DNA from: Bacteroidia bacterium
GTDB lineage: Bacteria > Bacteroidota > Bacteroidia > B-17B0 > Aurantibacillaceae
Assembly: GCA_025455485.1 (NCBI GenBank)
Contig: JALOMJ010000010.1
Coordinates: 1-64,000 of the forward strand
DNA length: 64,000 bases
Direction of reading: 5' to 3'
The position numbers were made by a program, and so were the translations under genes. Below are positions 11,501-18,596 of this stretch, in pieces (position 1 is the first letter of the stretch; the number at the start of each line of letters is the position of its first letter). Below the pieces are notes generated by a model, which was not told the origin of the DNA, did no database searches, and saw only the letters and a list, made by a program, of their open reading frames with translations.

Positions 11501-14500
11501 GTTAACCGTGATTAATACGGTGTTGGTACTTAAACAACCAATCACATTGTTGCCGGTTACTGAGTACGTTGTGGTAATGGTTGGACTGACATTCACACTA
11601 GCTCCGCTCAAATTACCCGGATTCCAGGTATAACTCAAGGCTCCGCCTGAACTCAAATTACTGGTACCGCCAATACAAATGGCAGTTGGACTGGCCACAG
11701 GATTTAAAGTTGGACTATTCAATACGGCTATAGCAGTTGTTGTTGTTCCCAAACATCCCGATGTTTCACCTGTGAGGGTATATGTTGTGTTAACGGATGG
11801 ACTTACGGTTATCAAACTGCCGCTTAGTGCCCCCGGACTCCAGGTGTATGCATTAGCACCGGATGCACTCAAGGTAGCTGTGTTACCATTACAAATAACA
11901 GTTGGATTAGACAGGGCAAAAACAGTTGGATTTGAAACAATAACAACGGATACAGTTTCTTGCCCAACGCAACCAAAGGCGCTGGTGCCGCTAACCGTAT
12001 AAGTTGTATTACCTGTAGGTGTAAAACTTACCGCAGAGCCTGTCAGCGTTCCAGGATTCCAGGTATAAGAAGCAGCCCCTGAAACAGAATAACTAACACC
12101 TGCTCCTGCACAAACTGTAGAAGAAGAAGCCGTGATACTCAAAACAGGTGTTGAGTTAACCAAAACATCAACTGTGGCTGTGCTGGAACAACCAAACACA
12201 TTTATCGCGCTAACCGTATAATTTGTTGTGATGATTGGCGTAACATTCACCGTGGCACCCGTTAATGTGCCCGGATTCCAGGTGTAGGAAGTTGCACCGG
12301 AAGCAGAAAGGTTACTGCCGCCACCGGGACAAACCGCTGTAGGACTGGCCACCGGGTTTAACGCTGAACCTGAATTTACCGATATAGCCAATGTAGCTGT
12401 GTTTTGACAATCTCCTTGTGAACCAGTTACCGTATAAAATGTACTTACAAGTGGCGACACGGTAACCGATGCGCCGGTTAAACCTCCCGGATTCCAGGTG
12501 TATGATGCAGCACCACCAGCACTCAATGTCAATGAGCTTCCAACACAAATAGCATTGGTAGAAGCCCCGGCGGTAACTGGAGGTAAACTGATTACAGTAA
12601 CTGAAGATGTGGCCGAACTGGTACAGGTGCCATTACTGCCAATGATGGTATACGTGGTGTTTGCGATCGGAGCAACAGAAATACTGGCGCCGGTTGAAGC
12701 ACCGGGGTTCCAGGTATAAGTGGAAGCACCGCTTGCCGTTAAACCCAGCGTTGACCCAAAACAAACTGATGGTGTGCCCGGACTTATTGTAAGGTTAGGA
12801 ACAGGGCTAATGATTGGCTCAACCGTAAAACTCGACACACAACCCAGGGCATTGGTGCCCGAAACCGTATACACCGTAGGCGCTGTGGGTGTAACCACAA
12901 CAAACGAATTGCTGCTCGCCACCGGCGCCCAAGTAAAACTTAAGGCTGTAGGCGAAACTGATGTGAGGGTGGCACTATTGCCTGGACATATAACTGTAGG
13001 ACTGGAAGTGACCGTCATGCTTGGGCCGGGATCGACCGTGACTGTAAATACAGCTGAATTCGTGCAACTTCCCGAGGAACCTATAGCGGTATAGGTGGTT
13101 GTAGCCGTAGGCGTTAACACCGCCGGATTGCCAACAAAACCCGTTGGCTGCCAAGTGAAGGTGCTGGCATTTAAAGCTACGTAGGTTACTGGCGTACCGG
13201 GGCATATGGTTCCTATTGGTCCTGCAATTTGAATGACCGAGGCCGGCAATAAGGTGGTTTGCACAATGGCCGTTGTAGCCGTGCTTACACAGCCATCTGT
13301 AGAAGTCCCTATTGTAGTATAAGTAGTGGTTGCCGTTTGAGTGATTGCCACTTGAGAACCCGTTAAACTCACCGGCGCCCAAGAGTATGTATTGGCTCCA
13401 CTGGCCGAAAGCGTGGCCGTTTGCCCCGGACACAGACTGAGATTGCTGGAAAGTACCACCAAATTTGGATTGGGGGCTACGTTGACTTGAAACGTATAAT
13501 CTCCAACACAAGTGCCGGTGCGGGCGGTAATGGTATATATGGTGGTAACCGTTGGACTTACATTGACTATGTTTAACACCTGATTACCCGGTTGCCAGGT
13601 GTAAGAGGCTGCGCCAAAAGCGGAGAGTGTTACCTGTGTGTTGGTGCCACTTGTGCAAATTGTTGGTGAAGGTGATGCTGTAATTGTGGTTGGAGGTGGA
13701 AAACTTAGTTTTACAACGCGAACAATTGGCAAACAAGATCCAGGAGGATTCATGGAAAGCGTATAGTCACCCGCTACTGATGAGGCAATGGTTTGGTTGG
13801 TATTGCTGGTGATACCGCTTCCGGCAGGGCCATTCCAAAGGTAAGGCCCTAAACCACCCGGAGCAGTTAATGTAGCAGTGGTAGCACATTGGGCAGCCAC
13901 ATTTACGGTTGGACTTGGCGCAGGTATAGTAAGCGAGTTGTTTAAGGTCACTCCCAATTGAGAGCAATTGGAATCAAAATATGCATATCCGTAATGCCCC
14001 GTTTGTGAACAGTCGGAAAGAGTGACTTCAATTGTTACAGTTGAATTAATATAACTCGTGAGGTCAATGGAATACCTTTGCCATGCAGGATTCCTGTATA
14101 TGCCGCCAGCTAAAGTCCATGTAATACCCGGTGAAGAACAACTAGGACCACTGGTTGGCGGCGGCGCAAATGTAAACAAAGGACAGGCCAACAAATTTCC
14201 TACAAAATCCCGCAAACTCACCCTCATGTACGGCTGGTCGCAACAAGTGTGGTTACTTCCCATCACTGCCCTATAGGCGAATTCATAAAGGAAATTTGAG
14301 CTTGTAACAGGAAAGGTCTGACGCACTCTCACCATCGCTCTGTCAAAATTATTCACCTCATCATTTATTTTTAATACTTTGTTACCAGGAAAAGGGGAAG
14401 CAGTAACAGTACCAATTACCGGATCTACAAATGGAGTGGTCAAAACCTGTAAAGACGTAGAAGGAAACGCTACTAATCCGTTGGTTGCAAGGTACTGACA

Positions 14501-14944
14501 AGATGCATTCACACCAATGTTGGTGCCGCTATTGGCTGTCCATCCATTTAAATTGCCATCCTCAAACCCTTCATTTACACAAGGTGCTGCATTCACGGCA
14601 TTTCCACCCCCAATACTTTTTCCATTTTGAGGTATTGGAAATACCGGTGTTTTAGAGTAGTCAATCGTTGATGGGTCGATAGGAATTTCATAGTAACTCT
14701 TAACATTGTATTTTGTATCTATAAAAAACCGCTTTTCTTGCTCAATATAAATTTTAAATGCTTCGCCATAAGTGCCTTCATGTAAAGCGATGGCCTTATA
14801 CTTTTCTTCGTCAAAACCAGCCAAAGAATCGACAGAAGTAGTTTTTAAGAAGAAGTTCTTAAATTTATTTTGTGAAAGCATTTGGCTTTCACAGATAAAA
14901 ACAGAAAATAGAATGATAACGGCAGAAAGTATTGATTTACGCAT
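5531..14944 (-). CDS. Giant T9SS type B repeat adhesin (3137 aa)
   Basis: Signal peptide (MRKSILSAVIILFSVFICES), a leader domain to about residue 410 with a jelly-roll-like segment (NEGFEDGNLNGW), then about 28 Ig/PKD-like repeats of about 73 residues (roughly 413-2450). The repeat consensus is ASPTAIC.G...LSASGA.SYTWNPG, then TTTYTVTG, then GC. Each repeat has a Cys near its start and another near its end, which could bond. After these come a few divergent Ig-like units, two DUF11-like domains (about 2640-3020) and a C-terminal type B sorting domain from about residue 3045 (FIPQGFSPNGDGINETFVI, ending FIVLQY). Such proteins are exported by T9SS and act at the surface in gliding or adhesion. 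First gene of a three-gene operon with PorP/SprF and OmpA partners. Confidence 0.92.
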   Translation of the reverse strand: MRKSILSAVIILFSVFICESQMLSQNKFKNFFLKTTSVDSLAGFDEEKYKAIALHEGTYGEAFKIYIEQEKRFFIDTKYNVKSYYEIPIDPSTIDYSKTPVFPIPQNGKSIGGGNAVNAAPCVNEGFEDGNLNGWTANSGTNIGVNASCQYLATNGLVAFPSTSLQVLTTPFVDPVIGTVTASPFPGNKVLKINDEVNNFDRAMVRVRQTFPVTSSNFLYEFAYRAVMGSNHTCCDQPYMRVSLRDFVGNLLACPLFTFAPPPTSGPSCSSPGITWTLAGGIYRNPAWQRYSIDLTSYINSTVTIEVTLSDCSQTGHYGYAYFDSNCSQLGVTLNNSLTIPAPSPTVNVAAQCATTATLTAPGGLGPYLWNGPAGSGITSNTNQTIASSVAGDYTLSMNPPGSCLPIVRVVKLSFPPPTTITASPSPTICTSGTNTQVTLSAFGAASYTWQPGNQVLNIVNVSPTVTTIYTITARTGTCVGDYTFQVNVAPNPNLVVLSSNLSLCPGQTATLSASGANTYSWAPVSLTGSQVAITQTATTTYTTIGTSTDGCVSTATTAIVQTTLLPASVIQIAGPIGTICPGTPVTYVALNASTFTWQPTGFVGNPAVLTPTATTTYTAIGSSGSCTNSAVFTVTVDPGPSMTVTSSPTVICPGNSATLTSVSPTALSFTWAPVASSNSFVVVTPTAPTVYTVSGTNALGCVSSFTVEPIISPVPNLTISPGTPSVCFGSTLGLTASGASTYTWNPGASTGASISVAPIANTTYTIIGSNGTCTSSATSSVTVISLPPVTAGASTNAICVGSSLTLSAGGAASYTWNPGGLTGASVTVSPLVSTFYTVTGSQGDCQNTATLAISVNSGSALNPVASPTAVCPGGGSNLSASGATSYTWNPGTLTGATVNVTPIITTNYTVSAINVFGCSSTATVDVLVNSTPVLSITASSSTVCAGAGVSYSVSGAASYTWNPGTLTGSAVSFTPTGNTTYTVSGTSAFGCVGQETVSVVIVSNPTVFALSNPTVICNGNTATLSASGANAYTWSPGALSGSLITVSPSVNTTYTLTGETSGCLGTTTTAIAVLNSPTLNPVASPTAICIGGTSNLSSGGALSYTWNPGNLSGASVNVSPTITTTYSVTGNNVIGCLSTNTVLITVNPLPSIAISASSASVCAGNAVTYTASGATTYTWNPGGLTGAVLSLTPAANTTYTVDGANAFGCTSQNTVAVVVVPNPTPIPSAGSSSICSGNSVSLSALGANAYTWSPGALIGTPVSVSPTITTIYTVTGESAGCAGTATILINVQNGPVLTAVASPTAVCPGGLSNLSSSGALTYTWNPGNLSGANVGVNPTVTTIYTVTGNNAIGCLSTRTVQVLVNPAPTVSITASTASICAGSSLTLTAAGAGFYTWNPGALGGLSVSVSPSVTTTYTVTGTNGFGCTDQETITILVVPIPNILPTAFPNPICVGFSSTLSATGAGSYTWNPGNITTASVVVNPTVNTSYLVSGDNSGCIGNSVITVSVQSGPVLNPVASPTAICSGSSAVLSASGAASYTWNPGNLAGSNVTVSPVANSIYTLTGANALGCITTATVNLQVNPNPTVSLAAALPSICVGSAVGISAFGAQSYTWLPGGSTFSQIVVSPTVTTTYTVIGTNSLGCSSQTTLTMPVIPLPVVSSGNNPTSICLGAIATLTATGASSYTWFPGNLSGATVTVSPVNTTTFTVVGSASACTNSSTLAVIVNALPTPTAVASPTAICPGFNSTLTASGAASYTWNPGNLVGASVTVSPLATTVYSVNGTSTAGCTSSAITTLTVNPAPTLSTTIVGSAICSGQSSTLIASGAQTYSWNPGSLTGIVIVVNPAVTTIYTVTGTNTLGCVAQQTQAVFVSPTPTVTTINSATSVCVGNCATLTANGATSYSWSTGSTNTNVVVCPTVSTTYSLSGTTGSCTGNTSVFVQANALPVPTITASSPSICAGSSATLSAFGANSYTWLPGGSTATTFVVNPTVTTNYTLQAMSATGCMNSSTFALQVIPIPTVVLNSSGNLVCSGTTLTLTATGANNYTWQPGATTGSNLVTTVSAITVYTVTGESASCQSSSTIGISVLALPVVSAAANPTAVCAGNSTTLSANGASSYTWLPMNLSGAVITTTPTGPATYTVIGLAASGCSNTATVAVILVSPPTLSITPSSTVLCVGASVSLTASGAINYTWLPGNQNTASVVESPGITSTYTVLGNSGGCVGSQTIQILVNPLPAVTASISSAAVCAGSSVSLSSGGALSYTWSPINATGSSVSDTPTLSLTYTVTGQDANTCFNTATVGVVVNPNPTLTASASPTAICEGATVSLSATGANTYTWSPGNLTGALVNDSPLANTTYTVFGVDVNGCNSTTTLAVQVISNPTVIISPQSSTICVGNSVTLTASGAANYTWTPGLSTQTSIVESPTITSTYTLDGDNAGLCFNSFTAQIVVNPLPANVTASVAGIISCAGPTVDLFGASTDTNVSYFWSGPLNYTSNVQNPTAVNFWGNYTLSVTDNQTGCITTITVDVPTDFSIPSVTLSSTSSSITCAIAQVTLNAANTTTNPGFAWIGPGVVSGTTQAITTTVSGVFTVVVTDLTSSCVDTATISISTFTDVAITASISPATCNGTITNNDGTIYAFNFGATDKFDLVTGSSYTGTATYLTATGIPANGILTNTLANPTTTLAYTVRFFDDKGCTKDTTLILTQTNCEINAFGIAKSIPSILTNDDGTYNVTVKTVVKNFGTVPLTEIKLEEDLNTVFASPMTFTVVTTPSISNAGSSLVVNSGFDGLLETSLTNTLGSQIDVGKTDTILFTVRVTPFGRFGPFSNSIKGTANSSAVPSITIVLADSSQNGLNPDPNLDNNPANNNQPTTFSFTPKLFFGLTKTGEAIKSDNNTFDFRYTITVHNLGNDTLYNVNVKDSLYNATVKLPASYSIRSGPSVSGNGQLVANGNFDGRNDVRITNSMLSKMPPGTKSSISFVINVITDTVSVYKNSAFGTALNSQSIVVSDTSGNGSNPDVNNNGIWNEPADNLPTVLVVSNPTLFIPQGFSPNGDGINETFVIKGLPDGENELIIFNRWGSKVFESTNYDNTWDGAANRGSNGNNKLPQGTYYYILNLKGADQKTYTGFIVLQY
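9103..12375 (-). repeat. Five tandem copies of a three-module (about 655 bp) higher-order repeat
   Basis: Inside the adhesin, modules 7-21 fall into three recurring classes in strict order. Class A opens with NPVASPTA and ends GCLSTxTV. Class B opens with an SITASSASVCAG-like string and ends with FGC then QETV-like residues. Class C has TGExxGC or a similar ending. The class A VASPTA landmark occurs near 12343, 11688, 11033, 10380 and 9722, spaced 653-656 bp apart. Confidence 0.85.
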
Positions 14945-15133
14945 AAGTACTTGTCTATAAAATAGAAAGCTAAGTTATTAATAATTTTTGTACAAAATTC
15001 GCCAAAATGAGCGAATGGCCTGCTTTTTCGAGGGAATTAACCGATTTGGATTCTTTTAAAGCGTTTAGTCGCTCAAAATTCCACATTTTAATAAATCAAA
15101 ACTTATGGCTTATTGCTTACTTTTGAACTCTTT

Positions 15134-16948
15134 ATGCCGGAAAATACCATAGCCCTTTTACCCGATCATGTGGCCAATCAAATAGCCGCCGGAGAAGTGG
15201 TGCAGCGTCCGGCCAGCGTGGTAAAAGAGTTGCTGGAAAACGCCATTGATGCCGGCGCCACGCAAATACGCCTGCTTTTAAAGGATGCCGGAAAAAGCCT
15301 TATTCAGGTTATCGATAACGGCAAAGGCATGAACCCTTTTGATGCCCGCATGTGTTTCGAACGGCACGCCACGTCTAAAATTTCCAAAACTGAAGATCTG
15401 TTTGAACTGCACACCAAAGGTTTCCGCGGAGAGGCCCTCGCCAGCATTGCCGCCATCGCTCAAGTAGAATTAAAAACCCGGCAGACGTCTGATATTCTGG
15501 CCCAACACCTTACCATTGATGGCGGTAAATTCATTGAACAAACCGAATGTCAGGCCCCTGTTGGCAGCAGTTTTACCGTAAAAAACCTGTTCTTTAATGT
15601 ACCCGCCCGCCGAAATTTTTTAAAAAGCGATACGGTTGAACAAAAACACATTATAGATGAAGTTGAACGTGTGGCCATTCCCCACACCGCCATTCACTTT
15701 ACTGTAATTAGCAACGGCAATGAAATTTTAAATCTACCGCCGGGCAACCTGATGCAAAGGCTAAAATCCTTGCTTGGAAGTTACATACAAAAAGAACTGG
15801 TGCCCATCAGCGAAAACACGTCATTTGTGAAAGTAGACGGCTATGTGTGTTTGCCCAATGCCGCCACCCGTTCCAAACGCGAGCAATTTTTTTTCGTGAA
15901 CAATCGCTTTGTGCGTAACCCTTTTTTAAACCACGCCATTTATGAGGCCTACAAAGAACTGATCTCCTTTCAATCACATCCCAAATATTTTATTTTTCTT
16001 GAGCTCGATCCGAAAGACATCGACATCAACATCCATCCCACTAAAACAGAAGTAAAATTTACCGACGATAAAACAGTTTACATGCTTTTGGTGAGCTCCA
16101 TCAAACGTGCACTTGGTAAAGCCAACGCCGGACCCACACTCGATTTTGAAAATGAAATGAGCATGGACCTGCCCTTAAGCCCTGGTCCGAATGCTTTTCA
16201 AACCCCTTCCGTTCAAGTAAACGCGGCTTACAATCCTTTCCATTCGGCATCAACACCAAATCACCCGCTTCAAAAAGTAAATCGGCAGCACTGGGAAAAC
16301 ATGTTCGAGGGCTTTAAACAAGAGGTGGATGTATTACCTTCTCCTGAACAAAAAGCACTGGAAACTTTAAGGCAGGAAGCTATCGATTTTAAGGTATTTC
16401 AACTCAACTTCAAATACCTTGTTACCTCATACAACGGTCAGGTGCTTATCATCGATCAGCAAAGGGCACACGAACGTATTGTCTACGAACATTTTCTGGC
16501 TTCAAAAACCGAAACGCCCATAGCCACGCAGCAAATGTTGTTTCCTGAACAATTAGAGCTGAGCGCCAACGATTTTCAATTGGTGAAAAGTTTACTCGCC
16601 GAATTTAAACAACTGGGTTTTGATATAGAGTTGTTTGGAAAAAACTCCATAGTCCTGAATGGCACCCCTTCGGATATTGAAGAAACTCAGGTGAAACAAT
16701 TACTGGAAGGCATACTCGAAAATTTTAAACTCAACACCATTGATTCAAAAATTGAAAAACGCGACAATTTATGCAGAGCCATTGCTCGCAATGCCTCCAT
16801 CAAGCAAGGTAAAGCCCTTGATACAGAAGAAATGAAGCTTTTATTAAACCATTTTTTTGCCTGCGAAAACCCACTCTACACGGCCAATGGCAAAGTGATT
16901 ATGATGGAGCTGGAAATAAACGAAATTGAAAAGTTTTTTAAACGTTAA
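15134..16948 (+). CDS. mutL: DNA mismatch repair protein MutL
   Basis: 604 residues from ATG 15134; the frame opens at a TTG seven codons earlier, but MPENTIALLPDHVANQIAAG is the standard MutL start. GHKL ATPase motifs are clear: ELLENAIDAGA, DNGKGM, RHATSKI and TKGFRGEALASI. The linker is followed by a C-terminal dimerisation domain. MutL couples MutS mismatch recognition to strand incision. The expected endonuclease motif DQHA(X)2E(X)4E reads DQQRAHERIVYE here, and the C-terminal CPHGRP-type motif is replaced by ENPLYTANGK. The stop codon abuts the next gene's ATG, suggesting cotranscription with the rhomboids. Confidence 0.95.
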   Translation: MPENTIALLPDHVANQIAAGEVVQRPASVVKELLENAIDAGATQIRLLLKDAGKSLIQVIDNGKGMNPFDARMCFERHATSKISKTEDLFELHTKGFRGEALASIAAIAQVELKTRQTSDILAQHLTIDGGKFIEQTECQAPVGSSFTVKNLFFNVPARRNFLKSDTVEQKHIIDEVERVAIPHTAIHFTVISNGNEILNLPPGNLMQRLKSLLGSYIQKELVPISENTSFVKVDGYVCLPNAATRSKREQFFFVNNRFVRNPFLNHAIYEAYKELISFQSHPKYFIFLELDPKDIDINIHPTKTEVKFTDDKTVYMLLVSSIKRALGKANAGPTLDFENEMSMDLPLSPGPNAFQTPSVQVNAAYNPFHSASTPNHPLQKVNRQHWENMFEGFKQEVDVLPSPEQKALETLRQEAIDFKVFQLNFKYLVTSYNGQVLIIDQQRAHERIVYEHFLASKTETPIATQQMLFPEQLELSANDFQLVKSLLAEFKQLGFDIELFGKNSIVLNGTPSDIEETQVKQLLEGILENFKLNTIDSKIEKRDNLCRAIARNASIKQGKALDTEEMKLLLNHFFACENPLYTANGKVIMMELEINEIEKFFKR

Positions 16949-17677
16949 ATGAACTTCAACAACCAATACCGTCCCGGCCCCTTTGGTCACCTTCCTGTGG
17001 TTACCAAAAACATAATTCTCATTAACGTGGTGTTGTTTATTGCTACTTTGGCTCTTGAAACACAGGGCATTTCCCTTATCAAGTATCTCGGCTTGCACCA
17101 TCATCTGGCAGCAGATTTCAGGCCGCATCAATTCATTACCTACATTTTTATGCACGGGGGGTTTACCCACATCTTCTTTAACATGTTTGGTGTGTACATT
17201 TTTGGTCAGGTATTGGAACAGGTGTGGGGCCCTAAACGCTACCTCATTTTTTATTTGCTCACCGGCCTCGGTGCTGCTCTTGCCCAATATGCAATCATGC
17301 ACTTTGAAATTATGGATACGCTCGCTGCCATTAACATGGAATTTGACAGAACCGATTTAACTTCCGGCGAACGCGCATACCTCATAGATTACAAATACAA
17401 TTACCTTAACAAAAATGTGGTTATTGGTGCCTCGGGGTCTTTGTTTGGATTGCTAGGGGGCTTTGGTATGTTGTTCCCCAACCGCGAACTCTACCTTTAC
17501 TTTTTTATTCCTATCAAAGCCAAATGGCTGGTGATACTTTATGGTGGTTTAGAAATCATGGCGGGCTTTCAAAACAACCCTAACGACTCCGTTGCCCATT
17601 TTGCACACATCGGTGGATTGCTCGTTGGGGTGTTGCTGGTATTGCTTTGGAGAAAAGACAGACGGCATTTCTATTAA
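16949..17677 (+). CDS. Rhomboid family intramembrane serine protease (first copy)
   Basis: 242 residues with about six membrane segments. The rhomboid catalytic features are present: HGGFTHIFFN (H74, N78, oxyanion region), GASGS with the nucleophile S162, and HIGG with catalytic H220. Rhomboids cut transmembrane substrates within the inner membrane. The gene starts on the base after the mutL stop and is followed 9 bp later by a second rhomboid gene, so the three are probably cotranscribed. The substrate is unknown. Confidence 0.93.
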   Translation: MNFNNQYRPGPFGHLPVVTKNIILINVVLFIATLALETQGISLIKYLGLHHHLAADFRPHQFITYIFMHGGFTHIFFNMFGVYIFGQVLEQVWGPKRYLIFYLLTGLGAALAQYAIMHFEIMDTLAAINMEFDRTDLTSGERAYLIDYKYNYLNKNVVIGASGSLFGLLGGFGMLFPNRELYLYFFIPIKAKWLVILYGGLEIMAGFQNNPNDSVAHFAHIGGLLVGVLLVLLWRKDRRHFY

Positions 17678-17686
17678 ATCGCTTAC

Positions 17687-18511
17687 ATGCAATTTTTCAA
17701 AAACATAAAACACACGTTTCAGCAATACGGCATTTTAACAAAAATCATTGCTATTAATGCCGCGGTGTTTCTGACGATAAACCTTGTTGGAAACCTTTCA
17801 CACCTGAATTTGTTGCCGTTTTTTGGCCTTCCGGTTGGCGGCTCGGCATTTGTTACTAAATTCTGGACGTTTTTTACTTACATGTTCACCCACATGAATT
17901 TGGGACATTTATTCTGGAACATGCTGTTATTTTATTTTATGTCGCAGGTTTTTTTTACCATTCTCGGTGAAAAAAAATTATTGTATTTGTATGTCATGAG
18001 CGGTTTGTGCGGAGGAGCTTTGGTGCTGATGATGGGATTGTTGTTTCCTGCGTCGTTTGCCGATGCCATTCTCATTGGGGCTTCTGCTGCTGTGCTGGGC
18101 GTTGGGGCGGTAATGGCCGTGTATGCGCCAAACTACCGGGTGTTTCTTTTCGGACTACTTGAAATGCCATACAAATATTTTTACCTGCTCACGTTTGTGC
18201 TCAGTACCATCATCGACCTCTCGGTGAACACCGGCGGAAAAATTTCACACATGGGAGGAGCAGCGTTTGGTATAATTTATGGGCTCTCATTAAAACGGGG
18301 TACCGACCTTTCACGCTTCTCATTTGGTTATAAAAAGAAAAGTCCGCTGAAAATAGTTTCCTACAACAAAGATGAGGAGACCTATTTGGCCCCCGGAAAC
18401 GAGGAACAGCGCATGAACCGTTTGCTCGATAAAATCTCAAAAGGCGGGTACGACAGTCTCACAAAAAAAGAAAAAGACGAATTGTACAAACTTTCGCAAA
18501 AGAAAAATTAA
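17687..18511 (+). CDS. Rhomboid family intramembrane serine protease (second copy, with cytosolic tail)
   Basis: 274 residues. The catalytic set is intact (H74/N78 in GHLFWN, S133 in GASAAV, H188 in ISHMGG), so it is probably active. It differs from the first copy by a soluble tail of about 70 residues with RMNRLLDKISKGGYDSLT, ending in charged KKEKDELYKLSQKK, like the C-terminal module of other Bacteroidetes rhomboids. The two copies diverge strongly outside the core, so they are an old pair rather than a recent duplication. Confidence 0.9.
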   Translation: MQFFKNIKHTFQQYGILTKIIAINAAVFLTINLVGNLSHLNLLPFFGLPVGGSAFVTKFWTFFTYMFTHMNLGHLFWNMLLFYFMSQVFFTILGEKKLLYLYVMSGLCGGALVLMMGLLFPASFADAILIGASAAVLGVGAVMAVYAPNYRVFLFGLLEMPYKYFYLLTFVLSTIIDLSVNTGGKISHMGGAAFGIIYGLSLKRGTDLSRFSFGYKKKSPLKIVSYNKDEETYLAPGNEEQRMNRLLDKISKGGYDSLTKKEKDELYKLSQKKN

Positions 18512-18596
18512 CACCCTTACCCGTTTCTGTTGAAAACGCAATGCAACTTCTGCACCAAAAAGCAGGGCTTATGCTTATTTTCGGTTTACCATTGCC

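Noticed and set aside
12720-13511. Long open frames on both strands opposite the adhesin, up to 178 codons (for example 12720-13094 plus and 12975-13511 minus)
   Set aside because: They mirror the repeat codons of the adhesin, recur with the repeat period and show no protein family features.
7500-13700. Regular spacing of similar DNA that could be taken for a CRISPR array
   Set aside because: The period is about 218 bp, the repeats code for protein in one frame, and there are no short repeats with unique spacers.
15118-15125. TACTTTTG as the -7 element of a mutL promoter
   Set aside because: It would place the transcription start almost on the mutL ATG and has no TTTG at the right distance upstream.
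16844-17302. A 152-codon minus-strand frame over the mutL-rhomboid junction
   Set aside because: It is fully opposite two well-supported genes and has no recognisable domain.
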